From NCBI GenBank assembly GCA_963693085.1, contig OY856409.1, forward strand, positions 664,111,591 through 664,175,590: a stretch of 64,000 nucleotides of DNA. Direction: 5' to 3'. The stretch is from Alisma plantago-aquatica (lineage: Eukaryota; Streptophyta; Magnoliopsida; Alismatales; Alismataceae). Under the pieces are notes generated by a model that worked only from the letters and a program-made list of their open reading frames with translations, was not told the DNA's origin and searched no databases. Shown one piece after another: positions 36,848-48,748 of the stretch (positions are counted from its first letter, which is position 1; each line of letters starts with the position of its first letter). The position numbers and the translations under genes are program-made.

Positions 36848-39800
36848 TGTTACACCCACATCCCATGATTACCACTAATCATGAGATTAGGGCATAATTT
36901 TGAGTATTATACTTAATAAAAAGTTCTCTCCCAACTTTTTATTTTCCTTTATTTCAAACTCTTTGTTTTCTCGCATTCAATCACATAAACAAACTTTACA
37001 AAGGAATTAAACCTTGATTACTCAAATATGATCTCAACATTAATGATACACATCCAAACATTCATTTTGTTCCTCACACTTCCATGTACATACAACATGA
37101 TAACCAGATATATACTCTATCATTAAGGAAACAAAGATACAAATCATCATTTAGAATTCTCTCTCAACTCTATACAAGGACCTAGAGTGACAGGGACTGA
37201 CTGAACATAACTAATCTCATACTTAACTCCTATGGCAGATCTATGTTGATGCAATGACATCTTCAGTCCACAAATTATCCCTAAAAATTGTGAGTAGAGG
37301 GGTGAGCCTACTCGCTCAGTGAATGACTACTTCAAAGAAATAGTCTAAAGCACTTATATAATTACATATATACCTTTGAACAACCAATATCAATTATAAC
37401 AATAGTAAGCTTTAAAGAGACTGATCATTCACATACATAATAAATATGGCAGGATACTCTACATATCTACAAGAATGAATCAATATATGAACATGCTTTA
37501 TTGATCCTAAAGAAAACTCATAATCCAGAAACATACAAAGAATAATTAAATAACTACACACACTTGGTTAACCTCTCATTCATCTTATTATGCATCGGTA
37601 GTAATATACAAATATCTAAACATTTTTCTCATTATTCTCTTTGTAATCTTTCATTAACCTTAACTTGACCTGACTACTGAACTGACTACTACTATGTTGG
37701 CCAACTAAAAATAACCGATTGATCTGACTACTGTACTCTTTATTTGAACTCAATTGAACTCAATCAAATTTTCTTTTACTTTTCCCCTGAACTCACTTGG
37801 ATTGTACCATCCAAGCAAAAGCCACTACTACGTGACTTACCGTACAAGTCTTAAGGTAAACTCGGGACCTTAAGACTACTACTAACTACCTCGGACTGCA
37901 AAAAGGTTGCCACGTCTGGCCTAACAGTGACTAAAAGCATCCGTAAACTGTGGCCCCTTATCCTGGATACTCAGGAGGGGTTCCTCTAGGCTAGAAAGCC
38001 TCAATTCTACGTAATGCAGTTCCACTAGGGATGACACGCAAAATGGAGTAACTTCCCAAAGAAGTAGGTCCACAAGGGTTGTATACTTCAACGGGTGGGT
38101 ACCACTGGATCTCCAGTTATTGTTGGATACCCCTACTACTGAAATAGTACCACCAGGATATCTGGTTATTGTTGGGTACTCTGCTACTCAACTAAAGTAC
38201 CACCGATATCCAATAACTTGATGTCAGATACTCAGTTCTGGCATTACTTCTTCCTATATCTAATAGTCCATAGCCTACTTCACCCATCCCAGTACAGACC
38301 TCCAGGGAGGGTTCTATGGTGTTCAGGGCATCTACTGTTACTATTATAGTTTTACTGACTACTTGAGCTATTAGACTGAATTCACTGATGATACTTAGTT
38401 GAATGCATAACATATTGGTTACCCTTATATTAGGGTTTCTCATTTCTTAGATTCTTAACAAACTGATTACCCTTATCTTAGGGTTTCTCATTTCTCATGA
38501 ACATAGAAGAATTCTTATTTGTTCAAACATATATCATGTCTAATGATATAAACATTTACATTCAATATTTCTCATATTCATGCATGGCATCAATGACATC
38601 CCTATCTAGCGAAATGCCTTTTCTATTTTTTTTAATTACCATAACAACTTATGCATTTCATGTCAATTAACTCAGCTAAAGATTTTTGCATCACAAATCA
38701 AAATGTGTATCCATATAAAATGATATTCAGCTAGAAACTCAAATTATCGCATAACTCATTTCAATCAGTCATGCATATGAAACCCTGGTATGAATTTAAC
38801 TATGGTTTCCAAGTTATTCATTAAAATATCATGCATCAAGAATAACCTTAAATAAATGAATTTATAACAATAAAAGAATCACATCAGTTGCATTCATGAA
38901 TCTATTTGCAAACTTTCAACTTTTCATTCATTCAGGGTTTCACCCTCTTTACTGATATATCAAGCAAACATTGATATCATCAATTGAAATACAATATCTT
39001 ATCTGACATATATGTACTACTCATTCAGATAAAACAATCACTTTTAACCAAGGAGATTCAACTAGACAAACCTCTTTATTCAATTATACAACAATTTTAG
39101 TCATAGTCGAAAATTTCGCTATTTTCATATAAACTCTACAATTACTTTAGGAATTCTCATTTAGATAATTTTTATGCATTTCTAGTATGATTTATAACCT
39201 AGAATCCATCACAATAGAGAAATAATCTATTTCATATCATCTTGCAAAAGCTAGGTCAAAAGGGCAGTTTAGGGTTTGTAGTCGCATACAAAACAAGTAA
39301 AGATTATTGATCATTTAACTCATTTTCATGCAATCTACTATTTAAAGGAAGTACCCACTCACCCAAAGGTGTGAAAACGTCTTCAAAATGCAGCTCATCT
39401 CTGAAAATCTTGAATTCATATCAAAACCCTAGGAAATCACCAAATCCTTCTTTCTTTCAACCCGGAAACCCTAGAAATGGAGGATTATGAAGAACGAGTG
39501 ATAAAAGGGGAAGATTTGATACCATTTTGAATCAAATTAGAGGAGGTATGAAATCTTGACATGTGAGAGAAGATTCACCATGAAAGACTTTGCAAAGAAG
39601 CTAAACTTACTTGATTTCAACACATCTCAAATAGAGAAACCCTAAATCAGCAATTCCACTACTTTCTTCTCTCAAACCCTAACTCTCCCTCTCTCTCTAG
39701 GATTTCGTTTCTCTAGAATGGATCACGAAATATGAGATCTACTTGGGTGCTATCTTTCTCATATAGAGCAATTTAGGTGCTTGGGTAATTTACACATTAA

Positions 39801-40392
39801 CCCCTCCCTATACTTTTCCTTATTTTAGCAAATTTTTCTTTTATGAAAAAGTTACTGTAATTCATTTATTTTAGAGGTCAAACATCCTTAAAAATTATGA
39901 AAATTTAGAGTGATGTCTAAAATGTAATATCATAGCTTCAGTATAAATTTCATATCATTTGGAATTACCAATAAATAATTAAAAATCAAACACTACACTG
40001 TTGAACAACACTCTGTCACCATTTTGGTCGAAGTATAGTTCAACTGATAACCACATTCAAAGAACACCCAAATATTCTGAAATTTTTCTCCAGTATGTAT
40101 GATTGAGTTATCCATATCATATCCAAAATTGAATTAAATACAAAATTCATAGATATTATAAATCATTTATCACACTGCTATCCTGATCAAATTCCATATT
40201 CATGTACTATCAAAACCCTAATTTTTGCCAATTAGGGCTTCCATTTCTCAAACCCTAATTCTTCAAACTAAAATCATAATTAGAGTTTCTTCTTAGGTTT
40301 GAAACAAGTCTAAATGATGTTCAATCTAATCAAGGTTGTAATTACTCAAGGAAACCCTAGTTTACCAATTAAGCACAAATGTGGTCACTACA
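36848..40392 (-). repeat. Minus-strand Ty3/Gypsy-like LTR (3545 bp)
   Basis: Plus-strand ends are TGTTACACCC and GGTCACTACA, so the LTR reads TGTAGTGACC...GGGTGTAACA on the minus strand. A polypurine-type tract follows immediately on the right (minus strand 'GGGGATGAAACTTTTTAAGG'). This marks it as the 3' LTR of a minus-strand element. Its GC-richer block around 37840-38060 resembles blocks in element A and in 59514-63812. The partner LTR was not found to the right, so the element is broken. Bases before it are CAAGT. Confidence 0.82.
38095..38215. repeat. About 50-bp tandem repeat inside the minus-strand LTR
   Basis: Units beginning at about 38097, 38147 and 38196 share 'GTACCACC' or 'GTACCACT', a 'GATATC' or 'GATCTC' step, and 'GTTATTGTTGGGTACTC'. 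Nearby, 38418-38446 and 38468-38496 repeat 'TTACCCTTATATTAGGGTTT' with a similar 50-bp spacing. Confidence 0.75.
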
Positions 40393-40430
40393 ATTCTCAC
40401 CCCCTTAAAAAGTTTCATCCCCGAAACATA
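40393..40430 (-). other. Polypurine-tract region of the minus-strand element
   Basis: On the minus strand, 'GTTTCGGGGATGAAAC' then 'TTTTTAAGGGGGTGAGAAT' directly abuts TGTAGTGACC. It fixes the orientation and the 3' end of the element. Confidence 0.88.
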
Positions 40431-41559
40431 AATACACAAAGAAAGTATATTCAAAGTTTCTTTTAAATTTCTAAAATCTTATGTGTCACTATACTCTTGT
40501 ATTTCATATTTGAATGTTATTTTCAACATTGAGTCATTTGTTTCTCTTCTAATCTCAACATATTTTATGCAAGACTTCTCAATGATAGCTGAAGATTTTT
40601 TTTGTCACAATCAGTAATAGGAAAGAGATAGATAAACAACTTTTTTTGTTTTCCATACCCTATTGAGATGTTACCTTAGTACTGGTAATCTGATCCCACT
40701 ATCCTAATTCATGCACATCAATCTGTACTTATTTTTCTACATCACATTAGAGTTATTAAAGACAATTCATCTTTCTATTTTGAATTTCACTATTTTGCCA
40801 CTCTAATAGAAAAGCACTCATGAATTTCAAGACTAGAAGTAACAAAAATTGTATAAAATTGAGTCAGACTAGTGATATGGATGATTGAAATCATAAAACA
40901 CATTACAGTTTAGTATATTGCTCATACATGTACAATTGAATTCATATGTAAAAAAAATTCATCCCTTGATATGACTTCAACAAACTATACTTCTTTAAAA
41001 CAAATTCACATATTGCTGAAAGCCATTTATTTTCTATGATTTCTCTTCTTATGCATTACAACTTCTTCTTACTTATATTTCTGATTCAGATCATCTAGAA
41101 TAAACATCTCCAACATTGAAACATTCAAGGTAAGAATAGATTATTCATCATTCTTGCTATCACTACAAGAATTTATTTTAGACTACACTTTGATCATGTT
41201 GCACTTCTCCTTTTATTCAAATCACACTTCTTATATTTCAAATCTATTTCTTATCCTTCGTTCATACTCATAGTTGAGGTTCCCCGATCTACCAAGTCTT
41301 AGTTGATCCATAATTGACTTAAAGGTTCTCCTTTGAAACCCCAATGAGTCTCCCCTCGTCTCATCTTTTCTTTAAGGAATAACTTAAACCATCCATTAGA
41401 TTGAATAGGGTGACTCCTTATTGTTTCTCTCTCTTTCTAGGTATCTTGACTTTACCTGTACTCTCTCAATTTTGGTAGCATGAAAAAAAAATCAAATAGG
41501 TTTTTTAAAATATGGATTAATAAAATGCTATGATATGATTTACTCTTGACTCAACTGAT
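40431..41559 (-). other. Presumed decayed interior of the minus-strand element
   Basis: Should be the 3' part of pol by position. No RT, integrase or chromodomain motif could be read in any frame. It ends where plus-strand gag sequence of a different element begins. Confidence 0.4.
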
Positions 41560-42799
41560 GTGATAAAAGGACACACTACAAAGTATCTTGCATATGGCTC
41601 CAAAAATCCACAATCAAGGAAAAAACCTTTTGGAATTAAGAAGGATGGGAAGGAAAAGGTTGATAAGAAAAAAGAGGCAGATATTATAAAGGAAAATTAC
41701 TTAAAAGGGAGGTTTAGAAAAAGGAAGCTAAAAATAAAATGAAGTTGACAAGGAAATGGAAGTTGACAAGGAAAAAGAAAAGGAAGTTTGAAGGAAAAAG
41801 AAGTTTAGAAAAGATAATGAGAAGGAAATGAATAAGGGAAAACGACCCAAAAGAGGTATGGGGGGTGAAGAGTATGATGATGAAGGCCTAGAAGAAGTAA
41901 TTAAAGATGGTGTTTGTGAAGTAAAAAATAAAGTACTCATGGATGCTATGATCAACTTAGTCAACCATACAACATCGTTATATCCTAAAGGAATTTGTAT
42001 CAATAAACCAAAACATATCATTGATACTGATTTCTTAAGTTGATCCCTAAATCTTTCTTTGGTGAAGATATGGGAGATGTTTTGTACATGAAAATTTGTG
42101 GATACTTTCCATGGATAATACCTTTAGAGTGTTGGGGTACCCTAAAAATAATGAAGTGACCTATTCCACCTATCAGTTGAAGGGAGGAACCATATTGTGG
42201 TGGGAAAATTGCACCCACTCCAATAGATCATTTCAGTGAACTGGAAAGCTTTTAAGCCTATCTTTACTGCTCGCTTCATGCCTAGCTCTAAGTTGAAGGA
42301 AATGAAGAATTAGTTCCTAGACCTTACTCAGGGTGACTCCTTTGTATCCAAGTATAGTATATAGTTTTGCCTCTTGGTGCATCATGCCAAGACTTGACTC
42401 ATGGGGAGAAGTTGGATCGATATGTTGAGGAACTTAATGTGGCTCTACAAACTCTTGTAACCTCCTCCAAACTTGCCACATTTCAAGATGCCTTTAACCA
42501 TGCCCTGAAAATGAAAAAAAAATCATGTGAATGGGACATGGGACATGGTAATACCCTGATCCTACCTTATCTAGGACTGACATATGATGTCATATATAAC
42601 CTAACCAAGGGGAAAGACCTCAAAATGACAATATTGGGAATATAAATTAGGATCATAGGAACCCAAAAATGGAAATGGTCAAAATTAGAGGCTCATATTC
42701 TACAATTATGTGATTAACCATGGAGCAAAGTGTATATATTCAAATCCAATTTGCCATTATTCCAAGAAAGAAGGCTAATACAAGGGTTAATTTCCCTAC
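41560..42799 (+). pseudogene. Broken Ty3/Gypsy gag gene
   Basis: Two Lys/Glu-rich frames (41560-41742, 41828-42043) precede the conserved retrotransposon gag domain. At about 42085-42215 the frame reads DNTFRVLGYPKNNEVTYSTY, then QLKGGTILWWENC, the WW signature of the family. After a shift it reads WKAFKPIFTARFMPSSKLKE and FLDLTQGDSFVSKYS (about 42230-42365). A CCHC knuckle at 42752-42793 reads CHYSKKEG, stop, YKG, stop, F: its second Cys is Ser, its His is a stop and its last Cys is Phe. Intact gag would form the particle and bind RNA. No RT or integrase follows; the knuckle runs straight into an LTR start at 42800. It is on the opposite strand from the LTR to its left, so it belongs to a different element. 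Confidence 0.8.
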
Positions 42800-43154
42800 T
42801 GTAACATACCAAATTTTGGGTACTAAATCTATTTTGAGCTATAATTTTTAATCCTTCCCTAACTTGATCCCATTTACAAATCAGTCCTTCATTTTAAGTC
42901 TCATTTAGTTATATTGATCCATCGTCATATTCTTTGATATAATAGTTTTTTATCATGTTTCTTTTGTCTGATTAGTTGACTTTTCTTCTGAGAAAATATT
43001 TGCAGATAGGTCCTTCATTTTTATTTGATGAGTCATTCCCTTACAAATTAGTATAATTCAATTTTTTGGCTTACATATTTTTACTTGACTCTCCTTGAAT
43101 CAAATACTCTTTATTTAAAAAATGGATTTGGAACGAGTGAAAAACATAAAACAC

Positions 43155-43156
<2 letters not shown>
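42800..43156 (+). repeat. LTR-like sequence starting TGTAACATACC
   Basis: The first eleven bases equal the LTR start of element B (minus strand). The next part has the TCAGTCCTTCATTTTAAG and AGGTCCTTCATTTTTA phrases common in plant Ty3/Gypsy LTR U3 regions. It may be the 3' LTR of the gag-carrying element with pol deleted, or another insertion. Its far end was not found. Confidence 0.5.

Positions 43157-43222
<66 letters not shown>
43157..43222. repeat. (AT)n microsatellite, about 32 units
   Basis: Pure AT dinucleotides. The minus-strand frame 43156-43383, rich in Tyr-Ile, is this repeat translated and not a gene. Confidence 0.97.
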
Positions 43223-43224
<2 letters not shown>

Positions 43225-44680
43225 AATTATTTTTAGAGTTATTAAATTAGTCATTGCATGCCCATAAATATAGGAGTTAGTATTTTTAATATTTAATTTA
43301 TTACAGAATAGACTCATGATTCTATTTGTAGGGAAAACATATATGTAACTTGAAAGATATAATATCTTGAAAATAAATGACAATAATGCTCAATAAGGGG
43401 GGAATTATCACCACCTTAATATACATTAATCACAAAATCAAGTGAAGAGAAACCATGACTCCTCTCATGTAATATTGTCTTCATTAGTTACAGGAGAGTG
43501 ACGACCCTCATGGTTGATCCTTCTCCACCTATTGACCCCATTCAACCTCACATGCCTCATCCTCAAGTATCTCAACACAACTGCTATTTCTATCATTTCT
43601 CTAAACCCTAAACTATATCCACCATCATGGTAGTTCCTTCTCCAGTCGATGAAATGACAATGAAGCCATGACTAGTATTGTGCCTCCTCGTGACTATCTT
43701 GGAGCATATGTTACTTGGATTTGGCTCTTCCTTAATTGTCCCTAACTCTCCTCGCCATCTACAAACTCTTCAAATCCATTGGCATAAACATAGAAAATTG
43801 CACACATGAACCTTGGCCTACTCTAATGACCTACAAACCTGTAAACACGACCACCCTTATATCAACTAGATCGACTACCAATTCTAACCAACTTCAGCAA
43901 CATTGCGACCTCTCTCTGTAATTTTTTGTTTTAATTACACCAACGCCGACAACATATACACAATAGACCTCACGTCTGCAAAAACTGAACAACAAATTGA
44001 CCCTGAGAAACCCATTGTCATTCCCTATCATTCCGTCTATTGGTATAGACTCATGTCAGGGATTGAAAATTATTCCTTCCTTACTGGCACCACTTGTATG
44101 TGCAATAGAGTCTGCAAGCTTCAGAATAAAATGACACATGCAAGTTCTGCTTCCACCTAGGAAGCACATCATTATTAGATATATGGCTGCTACAGCCATA
44201 TATATAGCATGGGTTAAGCCCAATGTAATGCAGTTAGTACATGTGAGAGAGGTAGCTTTATCTCTAGTACAAATGGGAAAAAAGTTTTATCTCACATTTC
44301 TCACTTCTAGAACTTGTGTGGTCCTTATATGTAGGATCACATGTGACACTAGTGTCCAAGAGTCCTAGGAGGAGGATACGCTCACCTCCTTGGTGGTTAT
44401 GGTGACCACAACACACACGCATGTGTGGCACCATGCCACGTCTCGCCGTGTCGGGCCGGGAATGGGCTCAGACTCGAGCTTGTGGATTGTAGATTCTGGA
44501 GAATGTCTTTCGTCTTATTTTTGCACTAAGATACAACTACATAATTGATTATTAATTTCATTAATTGTTTCTTTTCTAATCGAAATTTATTAATCTTAAC
44601 TGAAAAATGTCTCTTTTATAAAAAAACTTCACAACATGTACAAGAACAATAGAGTGGTCGCATCTTAATGGGAATAAGAT
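43223..44680. other. No confidently recognised feature
   Basis: Contains medium plus-strand frames (43736-43921, 43903-44160, 44138-44368) and a GC-rich patch near 44400-44470. No domain can be named. Another retroelement fragment is possible but not shown. Confidence 0.45.
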
Positions 44681-45071
44681 TATTGGGTTGTGTAAGACTA
44701 TAAATATTCCTTCGGTCATTAGGATTAAACACATCTTTCGAACACACAACCATCTCGAGTGTGTGTTTGTGAACCCTAAAGTCAGAGTCTTCTGCCATCG
44801 TTGCTTCTATGGTGTTACTTGGAGACCTTCTCCTGGACATAGAAATTTCATTCATCCTCTTCCTTTCAAGACGCAACCTATCCGGCAATGGTTCATGCGG
44901 TCGCTGAGCTGTACTGGTAGTGCAATTGGTTCGTCTGCATCGTTCATCATCAAAATGAGTGAGACGTCTCTTCTTCATGTTCATGATCGAGTCAACTAGG
45001 AGAATGGCAGCTATCCATAAGGGTTGCAAGGCGTTGATTTCTTTAATTATATCATGTTCATTTTTCAACAA
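44616..45071 (-). other. Longest open frame in the window (151 codons), unidentified
   Basis: An ATG-started minus-strand frame of 151 codons, rich in Arg and Met in its middle third and with a Cys cluster near the end. I recognise no family. A 103-codon plus-strand frame (44688-44999) overlaps it, and a TATAAATA lies on the plus strand at 44699. The region may instead be an LTR or leader read on the plus strand. Chance opening is possible because the local base composition is less AT-rich than average. It is not called as a gene. Confidence 0.2.
44699..44706 (+). promoter_or_regulatory. TATA-like box upstream of a gag-like start
   Basis: TATAAATA followed by TTCCTTCGG and later pyrimidine-rich DNA, about 550 bp before the frame at 45254. 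The arrangement resembles the promoter and leader of a Copia-type element. No LTR end or PBS was found in between, so this is tentative. Confidence 0.3.
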
Positions 45072-45253
45072 ACGACCTCGTTTGATCCTAACCTTATTTA
45101 TTTTTTGTTCTCCTACATTGATTTATTCTATGTTTTCTTAATTTGGATTGGCCTGAACTGTTAACTGAATTGCACATGTCATTGTTGCATGTAACGACGT
45201 AATTCAAAATTAAGAACAGTCTTAAAGAAATCATTATCTGTTGTTAGTTAACT

Positions 45254-45352
45254 ATGGTTGATTCTTACATAAAAATTGATATGTCTAGTATGCCTAAAAA
45301 ATTTATTGGAACTTATTTTGCTCATTGGCAAAGTAGGATGCAAATCTGGCTT
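45254..45352 (+). pseudogene. Possible Copia-type gag N-terminus fragment
   Basis: The ATG at 45254 opens a frame whose residues 14-32 read KKFIGTYFAHWQSRMQIWL. Copia gag proteins commonly begin with a short leader and then a K/F-x-G-x-x-F-x-x-W-x-x-x-M-x-x-x-L pattern. Resemblance stops at about 45350, where the sequence becomes homologous to the LTR of element C. The rest of the frame (to 45499) is therefore not gag. The call rests on one short motif. Confidence 0.3.
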
Positions 45353-45870
45353 AACATGAGTTATGGAACCATTGGGATTTTTGGACCATTACCATTATTA
45401 TTAACAAAATATTTTATCTTTATTGTCAACATTTACTTAATTGAGTCCTATTATTTTCAATTCGTTTACACTAGAGTTTCCTTATATTGTTATGCATGAA
45501 AAACTATATTCTATTTATTTAACCTATTTAGTCTAGAATTCTATATTTATTTAGATAATGGAACATTATCCATATCTATGGAAACACCAATTATTATTTT
45601 AATTCGTGTATCAAACATATTGAACTTCTTATTAAATATTTTAGCCATTATGTGCATGTGTGACATATTTAATGAATTTAATTATAATTTAGCACATAAT
45701 TAAGTTGTTGTGTTAATATGAGTATAATGTGATGTCAATTATAGAACCTATTGGGACATAATATCTGATACGCATTAGCAATGTACGTTAAGGTATAACT
45801 TTATTCTTGTTTGGTCAGATCTAAACAGCCAAGCATACCAATCTCTTATCCAAGTGGTAAGGGTTCCTAG
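45350..45870 (-). repeat. Reverse-oriented fragment of the element C LTR
   Basis: Aligns with the reverse complement of about 53110-53745. Shared phrases are 'TTATTTAACCTATTTAGTC', 'TTATTTAGATAATGG', 'TTATGCATG', 'TGTGACATATTTAATGA' against TGTGACATATTAAATGA, and 'TTGTTTGGTCA'. The match covers the first 600 bp or so of the LTR. With element C it forms an inverted pair about 7.2 kb apart. Confidence 0.7.
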
Positions 45871-46840
45871 AATCAAGAGGCTAGATTTCAATTCACTACA
45901 TGTACACACTTAATTACTATAAAACCCCAGCTTGTATATACCCTCAAATATTTTGATTAATATAATGATCATGATTGAGCTGTTTTCTACTATTTTCTAG
46001 ATTTTTTTCTAAGTTTGGCGCTCAAATTAACACAAAAATATCTTATTTTCCCCTCTTTTTACCCCTTTGTAGCCCAGCCTTGTGGCTTCATGTGTCGATA
46101 ATGGTCTAGACCCCGATCTTAGACCATGAGCTGCATGTGTGCAGTGCCCCTAGTAAGCCTAGATAGCGAATCGACTGGTTGACCCTTAGATCTTGATCTG
46201 ACGTCCCAAAAATTCATCCCTACCTTAGGTTTCCTAGGATTAGCAACCGCCTAAGGTCTAAGATCCTTTCCATAGATCTCGCCACTCTAATAGTCCTTTT
46301 TTTCCTTTTTCCCATTTCTCTTCCTCTCTCGAATCCAGACCTTGGTTTCCCTTTTATTGCCTCAATCTGAGCATCATGCACCAAGAATACAACCTTTGCA
46401 CCTTACTATGACTGAGCTCCTTGAAAGCCCTTATCCTAACCCCATTACCTATAAACAACCCCCTATTCTACTTCTTTACCTCTCCCCCAATCATGAATAG
46501 TGAGTTCTCTAGGCCAGTTTACCACCACATCGCCGCACCTTCCCCTCTGATCTCATGAGTGGCCTAACTCGCCACCAAACCGCATGATTAGTGTGATGGT
46601 CAAAGGTTGACCAGGAAAATGGTGGACGACCTTTTTCCCTCTTCTTTTCTTCTCGGTATTTTTCTTACCCCTCTATTAAAAAAATTCAATAATTGCTCAA
46701 ATTTTCTAAAAATATATTTTTTGATTCCAGTATCCATATTTTACAAACCATTGTTCCATTTTGTTCATAAAGTCACAAGGATTATATTAAATTGTTTCAA
46801 AGCTTAGTTCTCATTGCTATTCCACTGATATATGTAAACA
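45871..46840. other. No recognisable feature
   Basis: Pyrimidine-rich in places (46300-46500) with one short frame (46607-46807). No domain or repeat partner seen. Confidence 0.5.
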
Positions 46841-48493
46841 TCAACTTTTTAATTATCTAAATTATGTAATTACTCCATCATGGTGATTATAACTCCAATT
46901 CCCTAATAATGGATTTCATTATTACTTTTGAAACTCAAAACCATGATGCAATGATCTTGACTATTTTGGGGACAAAACCCTAATGCTGTTGTCCAATTAA
47001 AATTTTAAATCAACTTAAAACCTTAATTGATGACTATGTTCACAAAATTATAATGGATCTTGATTATGGCTCCTAACCATGATATTATGATAATTGATTC
47101 TGAAGGTCATCAAATTTTATGATTTCCCCTCCCTAAACTTTAAAACCATATTCACATACATGTGAAACACTATTATCTTGATCGGTGGATCATTTTGTGG
47201 AATCTATCATGAATCTTGACTCTTGGATTTATTATAATGACATTTGACCCTTTCGATGGTGATAGGGTGTTTTATCCTATATAACTTAAGTGGAGACCAT
47301 CCATTAAAATGATGATGACAATGTGTGAAAATTAATAGTGATACCTTGAAAAGTTATTCTTTTGGATCAAGAATGAGTAGACCACCTAACGTCAACATTT
47401 TAATTATCTAAATTATGTTATTACTCCATCATGGTGATTATAACTCCAATGCCCTAATAATGGATTTCATTATTACTTTTGAAACTCAAAACCATGATGC
47501 AATGATCTTAACTATTTTTGGGACAAAACCCTAATGTTGTTGTCCAATTAAAATTTTAAATCAACTTAAAACCTTAATTGATGATTATGTTCACAAAATT
47601 ATAATGGATCTCGATTATGGCTCCTAACCATGATATTATGATAATTGATTCTGAAGGTCATCAAATTTTATGATTTCCCCTCCCTAAACTTTAAAACCAT
47701 ATTCACAGACATGTGAAACACTATTATCTTGATTGGTGGATCATTTTGTGGAATCTATCATGAATCTTGACTCTTGGATTTCTTATAATGACATTTGACC
47801 CTTTCGATGGTGATAGGGTGTTTTATCCTATATAACTTAAGTGGAGACCATCCATTAAAATGATGATGATAATTTGTGGAAATGAATAGTGATACCTTGA
47901 AAAGTTATTCTTTTGGATCAAGAATGAGTAGACCACCTAACATCAACTTTTTAATTATCTAAATTATGTAATTACTCCATCATGGTGATTATAAATCCAA
48001 TGCCCTAGTAATGGATTTCATTATTACTTTTGAAACTCAAAACCATGATGCAATGATCTTGACTATTTTGGGGACAAAACCCTAATGTTGTTGTCCAATT
48101 AAAATTGTAAATCAACTTAAAACCTTAATTGATGATTATGTTCACAAAATTATAATGCATCTTGATTATGGCTCCTAACCATGATATTATGATAATTGAT
48201 TCTGAAGGTCATCAAATTTTATGATTTCCCCTCCCTAAACTTTAAAACCATATTCACATACATGTTAAACACTATTATCTTGATCAGTGGATCATTTTGT
48301 GGAATCTATCATGAATATTGACTCTTGGATTTCTTATAATGACAGTTGACCCTTTCGATGGTGATAGGGTGTTTTATCCTATATAACTTAAGTGGAGACC
48401 ATCCATTAAAATGATCATGATAATGTGTGGAAATGAATAGTGATACCTTGAAAAGTTGTTCTTTTGGATCAAGAATGAGTAGACCACCTAACG
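46841..48493. repeat. Three tandem 551-bp units
   Basis: Units 46841-47391, 47392-47942 and 47943-48493 are each exactly 551 bp. Each starts TCAAC followed by ATTTTAATTATC or TTTTTAATTATC and ends 'GAGTAGACCACCTAAC'. Differences are single-base and few (for example AACTATTTTGG against AACTATTTTTG, GTGTGAAAATTAATAG against GTGTGGAAATGAATAG). No indels change the unit length. No frame is conserved open across units and no LTR or TIR ends are visible, so this is a short satellite-like array or a local triplication. A long TA-rich microsatellite begins ten bases after the last unit. Confidence 0.95.
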
Positions 48494-48503
48494 TCACTAT
48501 AAG

Positions 48504-48517
48504 GATATATATATGTA

Positions 48518-48567
<50 letters not shown>
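48504..48567. repeat. TA/GTATA microsatellite
   Basis: TATATATATGTATATATGTG then an uninterrupted AT run, followed by TGTGTGTATG. Minus-strand frames 48309-48611 and 48497-48739 with long Tyr-Ile runs come from it and are not genes. Confidence 0.95.
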
Positions 48568-48569
<2 letters not shown>

Positions 48570-48654
48570 GTGTGTGTATGTTTGTCTACGTTTTTGTGGA
48601 AGTTGAAACACAAGATAATGACAAGATCTTCCATTTGTTGGGTATTGTGCTTCC

Positions 48655-48748
48655 TTTTGAAGTGGCTAGTACTGCACTTCTTGTAGAAGTGGTGTCTAGT
48701 ACCACACTTCTTGTAAAATTGTCTAGGATCGCTCTTCATATAGAAGTA
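48655..48748. repeat. About 30-bp three-unit repeat
   Basis: 'GAAGTGGCTAGTACTGCACT', then 'GAAGTGGTGTCTAGTACCAC', then AATTGTCTAGGATCGCTCTT. Each is followed by CTTGTA or CATATA, so the unit is about 30 bp. Decayed. Confidence 0.6.

Noticed and set aside
43156..43383. Tyr-Ile repeat frame, also at 48309-48739
   Set aside because: Translation of AT microsatellites.
43606..43622. CTAAACCCTAAAC telomere-like stretch
   Set aside because: Fewer than three units; not a telomeric array.
44480..44510. WIVDSG peptide resembling a retroelement protease start
   Set aside because: Only six residues match; no further protease motif and no gag knuckle in front in frame. Chance is likely.
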